From positions 1-64,000 of the forward strand of contig NZ_LQNF01000020.1 of NCBI RefSeq assembly GCF_001618145.1: a DNA stretch of 64,000 nt. The letters are read 5' to 3'. Below are positions 33,032 to 41,282 of the stretch, one piece after another (the stretch's first letter is position 1; each line of letters starts with the position of its first letter). The stretch comes from Oceanobacillus damuensis (lineage in GTDB: Bacteria; Bacillota; Bacilli; Bacillales; Amphibacillaceae). The notes under the pieces are model-generated. The model was not told where the DNA came from, ran no database searches, and saw only the letters and a list, made by a program, of their open reading frames with translations. The position numbers and the translations under genes were made by a program.

Positions 33032-33177
33032 TGTAGTCCCTCCTTCTGTATTGCAGATTTCTTGAATACTACATAGTTGATTATTGCTTATGACTAACTA
33101 ATACCTCATTTTACTTTTTTTGAAACATTTCTTTCTATATAATGAGAGCAAGTACGAATAATAAAGGAGAACAAATT

Positions 33178-33600
33178 ATGTTGGATATTGAACAAATTAA
33201 AGAAATCATACCACATCGCTATCCGTTTTTATTAGTGGACAAGGTGACAGAAATGGAAGAAGGAAAGCGTGTAGCCGGAATTAAAAATGTAACGATCAAT
33301 GAGCCATTTTTCCAAGGTCACTTTCCGGATTATCCAGTAATGCCAGGAGTATTAATTATTGAAGCTCTAGCACAGGTGGGTGCGATTGCAGTTTTGAGTA
33401 TCGAAGGAAACAAAGGGAAGATTGGCTTCCTGGCAGGCGTTGATAAATGCCGTTTCAAACGTCAGGTTAAACCTGGTGACCAATTAAAACTCGAAGTGGA
33501 AATCCTTCGCATGAAAGGCCCAGTCGGCAAAGGAAAAGGTATTGCAACAGTCGATGGCGAACTGGCATGTGAAGCAGAAATTACGTTTGCGATCAAATAG
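33178..33600 (+). CDS. fabZ: 3-hydroxyacyl-[ACP] dehydratase FabZ
   Basis: A 140-residue hot-dog-fold enzyme that dehydrates beta-hydroxyacyl-ACP in fatty acid elongation. The catalytic His lies in [20 protein letters not shown] and the catalytic Glu in the same helix. The ATG at 33178 follows AAAGGAGA and yields the usual length; an in-frame ATG at 33142 has no ribosome-binding site. Its position after flhP corresponds to ywpB of B. subtilis. Confidence 0.95.
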   Translation: MLDIEQIKEIIPHRYPFLLVDKVTEMEEGKRVAGIKNVTINEPFFQGHFPDYPVMPGVLIIEALAQVGAIAVLSIEGNKGKIGFLAGVDKCRFKRQVKPGDQLKLEVEILRMKGPVGKGKGIATVDGELACEAEITFAIK

Positions 33601-33731
33601 GTAAGGGTAAGTGGACGGAAACGGTACGGTGCGGCAATAAATTTTTCTTTTCATTGGAAAAAAGCGTATTTCTTCCTTAAAGATGGTTAAGCTAATTGCG
33701 ATAGCGAACATTACTAAGGAGGAATCTTATC

Positions 33732-33938
33732 ATGAAACGCAAATTGCTTATAAAATTAGGTGCACCAATGTTGGCAATTTCCCTTGTCGCAGCTTGTGGA
33801 ACCGGGAATGAACAGGATCCGGCCGAAAATGAAGCGCCATTAAACCAGGAAGAAGATGGCGGTATGATGGAAGATGACGGTCAGAACGGCGATATGAATC
33901 AACAACAGCCGGAAGATAATTTAAACGAAGAAGAATAA
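33732..33938 (+). CDS. Small acidic lipoprotein
   Basis: A 68-residue protein with a lipoprotein signal (lipobox LVAAC, so Cys22 would be lipidated) and a short disordered tail rich in Glu, Asp, Asn and Gln. AAGGAGG precedes the ATG. No domain is recognised. The lipidated Asp/Glu tail would be displayed on the outer face of the membrane. Function unknown. Confidence 0.7.
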   Translation: MKRKLLIKLGAPMLAISLVAACGTGNEQDPAENEAPLNQEEDGGMMEDDGQNGDMNQQQPEDNLNEEE

Positions 33939-34020
33939 GCTTTCGGGAATACATTGAGCAGGAGTTTAATGCAACTGCTTTTGTATTCTGATTAGTACGT
34001 CACGTAATAATTCTACCTAA

Positions 34021-34059
34021 AAAAGCAGAACAGCCCTGATTTCAAGGTGTTCTGCTTTT
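34021..34059. terminator. Bidirectional terminator between the lipoprotein and YjfB-like genes
   Basis: AAAAGCAGAACA (34021-34032) and TGTTCTGCTTTT (34048-34059) form a 12-bp stem with A/T-rich ends, placed where two convergent genes end. Confidence 0.8.
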
Positions 34060-34069
34060 GCTCAAACAA

Positions 34070-34252
34070 TCATAATTTAACATCTATCTGATTACCCAAT
34101 GTTGGGTGTGCGGGAACGGTTTCCTGCATCATTTCCATTAATTGTAAACCTTGTTGTTCGGCAACATCCATCACATTATCCATCACAGCAAGACTTGCAC
34201 TTGAGCGAACCTGGCTGTTGGACATAACCACTGACAATCCAGCAATATCGAT
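34070..34252 (-). CDS. YjfB-like motility-associated small protein with an ATC start codon
   Basis: A 60-residue protein that reads, apart from its first codon, like the YjfB family of putative motility proteins: DIAGLSVVMSNSQVRSSASL at the start, a central AVMDNVMDVAEQQG helix and the C terminus GNQIDVKL. The codon where the family has Met is ATC (34250-34252). An AGGGGGTG ribosome-binding site (34260-34267) is spaced 7 bases from it. No ATG, GTG or TTG exists in this frame between the upstream stop and this point. It is either a rare ATC start or a gene whose start was lost. Confidence 0.65.
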   Translation of the reverse strand: MDIAGLSVVMSNSQVRSSASLAVMDNVMDVAEQQGLQLMEMMQETVPAHPTLGNQIDVKL

Positions 34253-34437
34253 GATATAGCACCCCCTGAATATCTTCTAGTTACAGAAAGTATATCACTC
34301 TATATTGGGAAAAGCTATGCGATTAGCAAACTTTAGTTGCACTTATTCAGGTTGGTAAGTGTGTTGTGTACTTTCCAATCTGCTAAAAAAATACAAGCAT
34401 CGATTTTCATCGAATACTTATACTTTGTAAAAAAACG

Positions 34438-34572
34438 CTATTCATCATCATCCTCTTTTTCCTCTTCATTTCCCTGTGCTTTTTCCATTTTATTGGACTG
34501 CAGCTGTGCCCCTTTTTCAGTATCTTGATCATCTTGTTGAATTTTTCTTTCTTTATTTTTTTCAGTCATCAT
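34438..34572 (-). CDS. Small charged protein of unknown function
   Basis: A 44-residue hydrophilic protein (MMTEKNKERKIQQDDQDTEK..., ending EEEKEDDDE) with no hydrophobic segment, probably disordered. The ATG at 34572 follows AAGGAGG with good spacing, which is the main support; the open frame continues upstream without a start signal. No family is recognised. It could be one of the small stress- or sporulation-linked peptides of Bacillaceae. Confidence 0.55.
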   Translation of the reverse strand: MMTEKNKERKIQQDDQDTEKGAQLQSNKMEKAQGNEEEKEDDDE

Positions 34573-34674
34573 ATAGCCTCCTTGAAAGTTTAAATCTTCT
34601 CCTATATGTTTTATGTACCCGCATAGAATTAAATAAAAACAAATCTTCACCTGACTCACACTGATAAAAGAGAA

Positions 34675-34769
34675 CCACGGGGACAGGAACCCTGGACCAC
34701 TTTTAAAACTTTACGGGCTTGCGTAATTAGTCCCCATTTTTAAATGGTCCGAGGTTCCTGTCCCCGTGG
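34675..34769. repeat. REP-like inverted-repeat element
   Basis: CCACGGGGACAGGAACC (34675-34691) and its perfect 17-bp complement at 34753-34769 enclose an imperfectly paired interior (GGACCACTTTTAAAA with TTTTAAATGGTCC). This GGGGACAGGAACC palindrome type recurs in many Bacillus genomes and is reminiscent of REP elements moved by REP-associated tyrosine transposases. No transposase lies here. Confidence 0.7.
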
Positions 34770-34779
34770 ACCTTTTGGC

Positions 34780-34853
34780 TTGTTATGGCCATTACTCTCA
34801 TATATAATAAAGCAGTATAATTCCGTATTTTAATGACTGACCGGTAAGTCATT
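34780..34853 (+). promoter_or_regulatory. Promoter and palindromic operator of the tetR-RND efflux operon
   Basis: TTGTTA (34780-34785), 17 bases, TATAAT (34803-34808) form a promoter. Downstream, the 22-bp palindrome AATGACTGACCGGTAAGTCA+TT (34832-34853) has 10 of 11 pairs matched. It would overlap the transcription start region, the usual arrangement for autorepression by a TetR-family protein. Confidence 0.65.
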
Positions 34854-34987
34854 CTGTGGAAAAGAGATCTTTACCAAGAGTAAAACTCAATCAGATAGGT
34901 CTTCTGCCAGTTACATGCGGAATAATTTAAATAAATGAAACGAATGGATTGTTTTAAACGTATCTACAGAAGAGATGGGGGATTTTT

Positions 34988-35866
34988 TTGCACGAAAAGA
35001 AAAGAAAACTGATTGAATCAGGGTTGAAGTTATTCTCGGCAAAAGGGTATCATCAGACGTCAATTCAGGAAATAGCGTCTGCGGCAGGTGTTTCGAAAGG
35101 TTCATTTTACATATACTTTGATTCGAAAGAACAATTTATTGCAACAGCGATCCAGCATTTTTATATGCAAATGAATGACAGGATGAAGCAAATAAGAGAA
35201 GCGACCGTTGACCCACGGGAAAGCTTTGAAAGACAGATTAATGCAATGATCGAATATATTTTCACATATAAAGACTTTATCATGATGCACTTTCGGGAAA
35301 ACATTTCACTGGGTGAACAAGCCGATAAATTGATGGAGCATGTGAAAATATCCAGCTTTCAAAGCCTGCGGGAAAACGTCCTCCATATTTATGGTGAAAA
35401 AATAAACGATATCGCCGTTGATGTCGTCATTCAAATTGATGGTCTGATTAACGCTTATTCCAAATGGATTGTTATCGATGAAATACAAATGGAAAGGGAA
35501 AAGGTTGGCCCATTTCTCGTTCGAAGGCTGGATGACATTGTTAATGGAATGCTCATGCAGAAGGAATCCCCATTAACCTTTATCCCGGATAAATTCAAAT
35601 ACATACTCGATAACGGGGAATCACCAGACGAATCCTTAAAAATCATTTCGACAATGAAGGAAAAAGTTTTGGCAATGGATAGCCCAGGAACAGAAAACGC
35701 GAAACGGCTAATGGATACGGTTAATCTGCTGGAAGAGGAACTTTCCAAAGAGATACAGCAGCCGATTATTATCCAAGGATTGCTTGCCCATTTTAGAGAC
35801 ATACCGGAATTAAAGTTGGAATGTGAACAATTGGCAAAAACATTAAAAATAAATTTATTAAACTAA
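34988..35866 (+). CDS. TetR/AcrR family transcriptional regulator
   Basis: A 292-residue regulator. The N-terminal DNA-binding domain is typical: GLKLFSAKGYHQTSIQEIAS, then AAGVSKGSFYIYFDSKE. The C-terminal ligand domain is long for the family. A TTG start at 34988 follows GATGGGGGA. It is the first gene of an operon with the RND adaptor and pump, so it most likely represses that operon until a pump substrate binds. The operator candidate is the palindrome at 34832-34853. Confidence 0.9.
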   Translation: MHEKKRKLIESGLKLFSAKGYHQTSIQEIASAAGVSKGSFYIYFDSKEQFIATAIQHFYMQMNDRMKQIREATVDPRESFERQINAMIEYIFTYKDFIMMHFRENISLGEQADKLMEHVKISSFQSLRENVLHIYGEKINDIAVDVVIQIDGLINAYSKWIVIDEIQMEREKVGPFLVRRLDDIVNGMLMQKESPLTFIPDKFKYILDNGESPDESLKIISTMKEKVLAMDSPGTENAKRLMDTVNLLEEELSKEIQQPIIIQGLLAHFRDIPELKLECEQLAKTLKINLLN

Positions 35867-35882
35867 GTGAGGAGCACGACGC

Positions 35883-36737
35883 ATGAAGAAGATGCTATTA
35901 GGAGCAGTCATTTTAATGATTGGATTGCTTGCAGCTTGTAATGACGATGAGGAAACGCCAGAAGAAGTGCAGGAAAGGGTTGTTCCTGTGGAAACGGCTG
36001 AGGCGGAATCAGGTGATCTTATCATTGAAAAAATATTAATCGGCCGAACAGCACCCGGAAGTACGACACCGGTTATAATTCAGTCGCCAGGGGAAGTGGA
36101 TTCATTAGAAGCTGAAAATGGTGCACAGGTCGAAGAAGATGATTTGATTGCAATAATCCGAACAACGAATGGCAATCAAAATGTACATGCACCAAAAAGC
36201 GGACAAGTTTTGCAAATACAGGCTGAAGAAGGTGACATGGCAACAAATGAAGAACCATTCGCTATCATTGCAGATATGGACGAAATAAAACTGCAATTAT
36301 CGGTCACTGCGGATGTAAGGTCTCTCCTCCATGTTGACGATACATATACTGCTGTAATCGATGATGAGGAGTACGAAGCTGCCATAACAGATGTGGGCGC
36401 ATTGCCGGATGATACTGGATTATATCCGGTTGAAGCGACGGTTGAAAACCCAGAGAAAGCCATTATTGCTGGGATGATCGCAGAACTGAGCATACCGGAA
36501 ACAACGGTAGAAGATACGATTCTTGTTCCGACAGCTGCGATTGTCCGGGAAGATGATCGATCATATGTTTATATCGTAAAAAATGATACCGCCGAAAAAG
36601 TGGAAGTTTCAATTTTGGAAACACAATCCGATAAAACTGCAATAGAAGCCGACGTCCAGACTGGAGACCAAGTGGTGATCACCGGTCAGCTGACACTTTC
36701 AGATGGTGCACACGTGGATGATACGAAAGGGGAATAA
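35883..36737 (+). CDS. RND efflux adaptor (membrane fusion) lipoprotein
   Basis: A 284-residue lipoprotein (lipobox LLAAC, Cys19) with the barrel-sandwich/lipoyl and beta-barrel modules of HlyD/MFP adaptors; the coiled-coil hairpin is very short. It is followed 3 bases later by the RND pump. In a Gram-positive cell without an outer membrane it would act on the outer face of the membrane as a pump accessory rather than as a bridge to an outer-membrane channel. Confidence 0.88.
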   Translation: MKKMLLGAVILMIGLLAACNDDEETPEEVQERVVPVETAEAESGDLIIEKILIGRTAPGSTTPVIIQSPGEVDSLEAENGAQVEEDDLIAIIRTTNGNQNVHAPKSGQVLQIQAEEGDMATNEEPFAIIADMDEIKLQLSVTADVRSLLHVDDTYTAVIDDEEYEAAITDVGALPDDTGLYPVEATVENPEKAIIAGMIAELSIPETTVEDTILVPTAAIVREDDRSYVYIVKNDTAEKVEVSILETQSDKTAIEADVQTGDQVVITGQLTLSDGAHVDDTKGE

Positions 36738-36740
36738 GTT

Positions 36741-39700
36741 TTGAAGCTTGTAAATACGTCCGTTAAACGTCCTGTAGGGGTCATTATGATTGTCCTTGCC
36801 GTCTTGGCTTTAGGATTTGTTTCCGTAAAAAATCTGGCGGTTGACTTGTTCCCGAAAATCGACTTACCAATTGCAGTAGTGGCAACAAATTATCAGGATG
36901 CCGCTCCTGAAGATGTGGAAAACCTGATCAGCAGGCCGATTGAGTCCTCCGTCAGTTCCGTGGAAGGAATCGACACAGTCCAGTCCCAATCACAGGCAGG
37001 ATCATCACTAGTGATGATGATGTTTAAAAACGGAACAGATCTTGATCAGGCACTGCTGGATGTCCGTGAAAAAGTGGATCAGGTAAAAGGCTATCTGCCT
37101 GATCAAGCCGGCGAACCCAATATTTTACGCTTCAGTCCTGATGCAATGCCGGTTGTATTTCTTGGCCTGACTGGCAGCGATACAGCCAAATTGACTGAGA
37201 TTGCCGATGAGCAAGTCGTTCCTTACCTGGAGCGTCAGGGCGGTGTAGCTTCCGTAACTGTTGAAGGCGGGCAAGTGCGGGAAATCCAAATCGAACTGGA
37301 TCAGGCAAAAATGCAGCAATATGGTGTAACTGCCCAAGGAATGATGCAAGTGTTGAGTAGCACAAATAGCTCAGCCTCTGTCGGAACAGTTGAAAAAGGC
37401 AACCAGGATCTTCAGCTGAGGGTAACTGGTGAATTTGAATCTTTGCAAGATATTGAGGAGACGATTATTCAGACAGAAACAGGCGCAACAATCCTTGTGG
37501 AAGACGTTGCAGAAGTAAAAGATGCATTTAAGGAGGAGAGCACAACAACACTGGTCAATGGGGAACCATCCCTTGTCTTGTCGATAATGAAACAGACCGA
37601 TGCTAACACGGTGGAAGTAGCATCCAATATCCAGGATGGCATCGCCGAAATAAATGCCAATCTTCCTGAAGATGTCAACCTGGAAACCGTAATCGATACA
37701 TCTGAATACATCCAGATGTCCATTGATTCTGTGGTAAGTAATATTTTAATCGGTGGAGCAATCGCGATATTTATTTTGCTTCTATTCTTGAAAAGCATTC
37801 GGGCAACGATTGTTATTGGCCTATCTATCCCGATCGCGCTGATATCGACATTCATTCTTATGTATTTTACCGGTCAGACGCTAAATGTACTGACACTTGG
37901 TGGATTGGCTCTCGGAATAGGAATGGTGGTGGATAGTTCCATCGTAATTCTTGAAAATATCTATTCCTACCGTAAGAAAGGCTACAGTCTGTTTGATTCG
38001 GCGACTAAAGGTGCCTCCGAGCTCGCTCCAGCTGTAATCGCATCAACCACAACGACATTGGTTGTATTTTTGCCGATTATCTTTGTAGAAGGTCTGGCAT
38101 CAGATCTCTTTACTCCATTAGCATTAGCTGTATCATTCTCGCTGATTGCCTCCCTTGTCGTGGCAGTCACACTGGTGCCAATGCTTTCATCCAAATTGCT
38201 TTCCAAAGCGATGGAAAACAATGGGCGCAGATACTGGTTTGACCGTTTTCTCGATTGGCTTCGTAATAAATATGGTGGCGGATTAAAGCGGGTCATCAAA
38301 TTCCGTAAGACAACTGTTTTGGTTACAGTGCTTGCCATTGTCGGAAGCTTGGCATTGATCCCAATGATCGGTGCAGAACTGATTCCAAGCTCTGACCAGG
38401 GACAGGCGCAAATAACTATAGAAACAGAACCAGGAAGCAGTCTGGAATATATTGAAGGAATCGTGGAGCAAACCAATGAAATTATTAATGAATACACTGA
38501 TGTCATTGAGGTCAGCTATGTAACCATCGGAGGAGTTGGTCTTGGTGCTGCCAATAATGAGGCAAACTATACCGTGCAATTAATACCTGTAACGGAGCGG
38601 AGCCAAACAACGCAACAAATCATCAAGGAAATGGATGAAAAATTCCAGCACATTTCAGGGGCGGAAATTACGGCCAGTGTGCTTGATGGTGGAATGGAAA
38701 TGGGTGATCCGATTTCCATCCAGATAAACGGTCCTGAACATGAAGTGCTGCATGAAATTTCCAATCAGATAACAGCTGAAATATCAACCATCGATGGTGT
38801 ATTCAACCCAATATCTGCAGCTTCAGAGGGTATTCCGCAGATGACGATTACAATCGATGAAGGAAGGGCAGCAGCCTATGGAATGACCCAGGAACAGATT
38901 ACAGGAAAAATCCAAATGCAGTTTACTGGCCAAGTTGCAACCCAATTCCGTGAAGAAGGTCAGGAAGTGGATGTTACGCTGCTTTATCCAGAAGATCAGC
39001 GAAGCACCATCAATGATTTGCAGGATATGAAAATCCAATCGCCAACAGGTGCACTGCTGCCACTTGATGAAGTAGCTGACTTTGTCGAAATACAAGGACC
39101 AGTGGCATTACAAAGAGAAAACCAGCAACCGCAAATAAACGTGACAAGCGATGTTGTGGATCGAGATCTGGCAAGTGTTGTAGCAGATATTGAAACGAAG
39201 CTGGAAGCTATGAATCTTCCGGAAGGGTACAGCTACGCTATGGGCGGTCAGGCACAGGATATGGCCGAATCATTTGCAGACCTGGCTATCGCTTTGATTT
39301 TCTCCATTTTCCTTGTATATGCAGTTATGGCCGTACAGTTTGAGAACTTCCTGCATCCATTTATCATTATGTTCGCATTACCGACAACAATCATTGGGGT
39401 AATTGGAGGATTATTCATTACAGGAATGCCTTTGAGCGTTCCAGGGTTTATCGGAATCATCATGCTCGCCGGAATTGTCGTAAATAACTCGATTGTACTC
39501 GTAGACTATATTAATATTCTGAGAGGAAGGGGAATGGCAAGGTTCGATGCCATCATGGAGGCAGGCCGCAACCGACTGCGTCCGATCATGATGACCACAT
39601 TGACCACCGTTCTCGCGATGGTGCCACTCGGACTTGGGCTTGGCGAAGGTGCTGAAATCCAGCAGCCACTTGCCGTTACAATTATCTTTGGCCTCACTGT

Positions 39701-39803
39701 CTCCAGTGTATTCACATTGTTCTTTGTACCAGTTATTTACACATTTTTTGATGACCTAAGCGCAAAATTTACAGGCAGAAAAAAGAAGAAAAAAGAAGCA
39801 TAA
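36741..39803 (+). CDS. RND family efflux pump (SwrC/AcrB-like)
   Basis: A 1020-residue inner-membrane proton-driven transporter with 12 predicted helices and two large extracytoplasmic loops. TM4 keeps the proton-relay acidic residue in GMVVDSSIVILEN. The N terminus SVKRPVGVIMIVLAVLALGF is typical. The nearest familiar protein is B. subtilis SwrC (YerP), which confers surfactin resistance and aids swarming; the substrate here cannot be read from sequence. It starts with TTG at 36741 behind AAAGGGGAA. Confidence 0.9.
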   Translation: MKLVNTSVKRPVGVIMIVLAVLALGFVSVKNLAVDLFPKIDLPIAVVATNYQDAAPEDVENLISRPIESSVSSVEGIDTVQSQSQAGSSLVMMMFKNGTDLDQALLDVREKVDQVKGYLPDQAGEPNILRFSPDAMPVVFLGLTGSDTAKLTEIADEQVVPYLERQGGVASVTVEGGQVREIQIELDQAKMQQYGVTAQGMMQVLSSTNSSASVGTVEKGNQDLQLRVTGEFESLQDIEETIIQTETGATILVEDVAEVKDAFKEESTTTLVNGEPSLVLSIMKQTDANTVEVASNIQDGIAEINANLPEDVNLETVIDTSEYIQMSIDSVVSNILIGGAIAIFILLLFLKSIRATIVIGLSIPIALISTFILMYFTGQTLNVLTLGGLALGIGMVVDSSIVILENIYSYRKKGYSLFDSATKGASELAPAVIASTTTTLVVFLPIIFVEGLASDLFTPLALAVSFSLIASLVVAVTLVPMLSSKLLSKAMENNGRRYWFDRFLDWLRNKYGGGLKRVIKFRKTTVLVTVLAIVGSLALIPMIGAELIPSSDQGQAQITIETEPGSSLEYIEGIVEQTNEIINEYTDVIEVSYVTIGGVGLGAANNEANYTVQLIPVTERSQTTQQIIKEMDEKFQHISGAEITASVLDGGMEMGDPISIQINGPEHEVLHEISNQITAEISTIDGVFNPISAASEGIPQMTITIDEGRAAAYGMTQEQITGKIQMQFTGQVATQFREEGQEVDVTLLYPEDQRSTINDLQDMKIQSPTGALLPLDEVADFVEIQGPVALQRENQQPQINVTSDVVDRDLASVVADIETKLEAMNLPEGYSYAMGGQAQDMAESFADLAIALIFSIFLVYAVMAVQFENFLHPFIIMFALPTTIIGVIGGLFITGMPLSVPGFIGIIMLAGIVVNNSIVLVDYINILRGRGMARFDAIMEAGRNRLRPIMMTTLTTVLAMVPLGLGLGEGAEIQQPLAVTIIFGLTVSSVFTLFFVPVIYTFFDDLSAKFTGRKKKKKEA

Positions 39804-39808
39804 AAAGT

Positions 39809-39839
39809 AAGGCTCTCCTGGTTAAGGGGAGCCTTTTTT
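39809..39839 (+). terminator. Terminator of the tetR-RND operon
   Basis: AAGGCTCTCC pairs with GGGGAGCCTT (one G:T pair) and is followed by TTTTC, starting 6 bases after the pump's stop codon. Confidence 0.88.
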
Positions 39840-39931
39840 CATATCAATGTGTCATTTCATAGGAAACTGGGAATATTAAAAACAGAAATCATCTAAGTTA
39901 ATATGAAAATTTATAGTAGGAGGCGTCACAT

Positions 39932-40234
39932 TTGTCGATATCACGAATTCTAAAATGGATAACAGGAATATTTGAAGCACTGCTGGGCTTTCCCATCCTC
40001 GGAGGCATGTATGTCCTTGCGAATGCATGGACACCACTGCTTGTCATGCTCGTACTTCATATTGTTACATTGATTTTCACAAAAAAAGTCAACGGCTCCA
40101 TTGTAGGGAGTGTATTTGGCATCATCACATCCCTTATCGCATGGATTCCGATTGTAGGGATGATCATGCATATAATAACCGCCATTATCCTGCTACTGTC
40201 CGCAGCTAGACCGGAGAGGAAACAGTTTGTTTGA
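39932..40234 (+). CDS. Small multi-spanning membrane protein
   Basis: A 100-residue hydrophobic protein with three to four predicted helices and a basic C terminus (ARPERKQFV). It starts with TTG at 39932 behind a clear TAGGAGG. No family is recognised with certainty. It stands alone between the RND terminator and repeat array B. Function unknown. Confidence 0.65.
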   Translation: MSISRILKWITGIFEALLGFPILGGMYVLANAWTPLLVMLVLHIVTLIFTKKVNGSIVGSVFGIITSLIAWIPIVGMIMHIITAIILLLSAARPERKQFV

Positions 40235-40310
40235 TGGAGATGGGGGGAGCGGTTAGCTTGCGGTCGCCCTTAATTGAGTTTAAGTGGAGGGGGCACTTGG
40301 GCTAGGGGGC

Positions 40311-40568
40311 TCTCCCAGGCTGATGAGCGCGTCTCCCGTTTAAGTGATGTTCTGTCCCGAGTAGGCGAGTGATTCTCCCGATGCATCAGTTCTCAGTCCC
40401 GAGTAGGCGAGCGCCTTTCCCGATTCACCGATGCTCAGTCCCGAGTTGATGAGCGTCTCTCCCGTCTCAGTGAAGTCCCCTCCCGAGCAGACGAGCGCCT
40501 CTCCCGATTCATCGACGTTCGCTCCCGAACAGGCAAGCGTCCCTCCCATCCAAGCAGTACCCTCTCCC
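40311..40568. repeat. Degenerate 21-bp tandem array B, with 42-bp alternation
   Basis: Twelve units of exactly 21 bp start every 21 bases from 40311 to 40542. Each carries TCCCGA or a near match (the reverse complement of the TCGGGA core of array A). Odd units continue with GAGTAGGCGAGCGCC-like sequence and even units with TTCATCGATGTTC-like sequence, a 42-bp alternation. The minus-strand frame through it has a 14-residue repeat but no other sign of being a gene. Confidence 0.8.
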
Positions 40569-40582
40569 ACCAACCTAAATAA

Positions 40583-40617
40583 AAACACCAGCACAGGATT
40601 TGAATGTGCTGGTGTTT
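40583..40617 (-). terminator. Terminator of the zwf-cyclase operon
   Basis: AAACACCAGCACA (40583-40595) and TGTGCTGGTGTTT (40605-40617) form a perfect 13-bp stem; on the minus strand it is followed by TTTTTATTTAG. Confidence 0.88.
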
Positions 40618-40626
40618 CCCAATTTA

Positions 40627-41247
40627 TCAAACAGATAGTCCATCAAAGAGCAATACTCTTGCTGGAGCTGCGTCTGTTCCTTGAATTTTCAGTGGAGCGG
40701 CGACCATGAAGTATTCGCCTTCTGGTACGTCTGCAAGGCGCAGGCCTTCCATTACAATGACATTTGCCTTAAACAGTGTACGGTGTGTTGGGTGGCCTTC
40801 CTGGGCACGTTCGATTCCAAGGCCGTCCACGCCGACTCCTTTGATACCTTTTTCGGCAAGATATGCTGCGGCATCTTTAGCCACAAAAATAAATTCAAAG
40901 TTGAATTCATCCTCCAAGGAATTTTTTGTTTTAAACAGAACAAAATCATCTTTGCCAATATCAAAGCTAGCAATGTCCTCTTTCTTAATGCGATCTTCCA
41001 CATGTGTCAGGTCAAACAGCTTAACTTTACCTACGAGATCCTCAATTTTTATTGTCTCCATTGTATCTCCATCGTTGATCATATGGAGAGGGGAGTCGAC
41101 ATGTGTTCCAGTGTGAAGATCCAATTCCACCCGTGTCTCCGTAACATGTCCGTTTGTTACGGTATTTAATTTCGGCTGCTTTTCTTCCTTATTTTTATAA
41201 ACCGACATTCCTTCAAAAATAGCTGTTGTCACATCATATAACTTCAT
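40627..41247 (-). CDS. Cyclase/kynurenine formamidase-like metal-dependent hydrolase
   Basis: A 206-residue protein of the cyclase (KynB-like) family. The metal-binding motif appears as HTGTHVDSPLH at about residues 45-55, with further family segments GVGVDGLGIE and HRTLFKANVIVMEGL. Members hydrolyse N-formylkynurenine or related amides and isatin-type rings, but no tryptophan-degradation gene is nearby. It lies 35 bases downstream of zwf on the same strand, so co-transcription is likely. The true substrate is unknown. Confidence 0.85.
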   Translation of the reverse strand: MKLYDVTTAIFEGMSVYKNKEEKQPKLNTVTNGHVTETRVELDLHTGTHVDSPLHMINDGDTMETIKIEDLVGKVKLFDLTHVEDRIKKEDIASFDIGKDDFVLFKTKNSLEDEFNFEFIFVAKDAAAYLAEKGIKGVGVDGLGIERAQEGHPTHRTLFKANVIVMEGLRLADVPEGEYFMVAAPLKIQGTDAAPARVLLFDGLSV

Positions 41248-41282
41248 TTTATCACTCCTTAAAATATTATTTCCTTATCTTC

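Noticed and set aside
34266-34437. Possible gene between the YjfB-like gene and the small charged gene
   Set aside because: No frame with a start signal was seen; the stretch is AT-rich spacer.
40340-40630. Minus-strand frame of 96 codons with a 14-residue repeat
   Set aside because: It begins beyond the terminator hairpin of the cyclase gene and runs through array B. The repeat follows from the DNA period.
40681-41169. Plus-strand frame of 162 codons
   Set aside because: It is the complement of the cyclase-family gene, whose metal-binding motif is on the minus strand.
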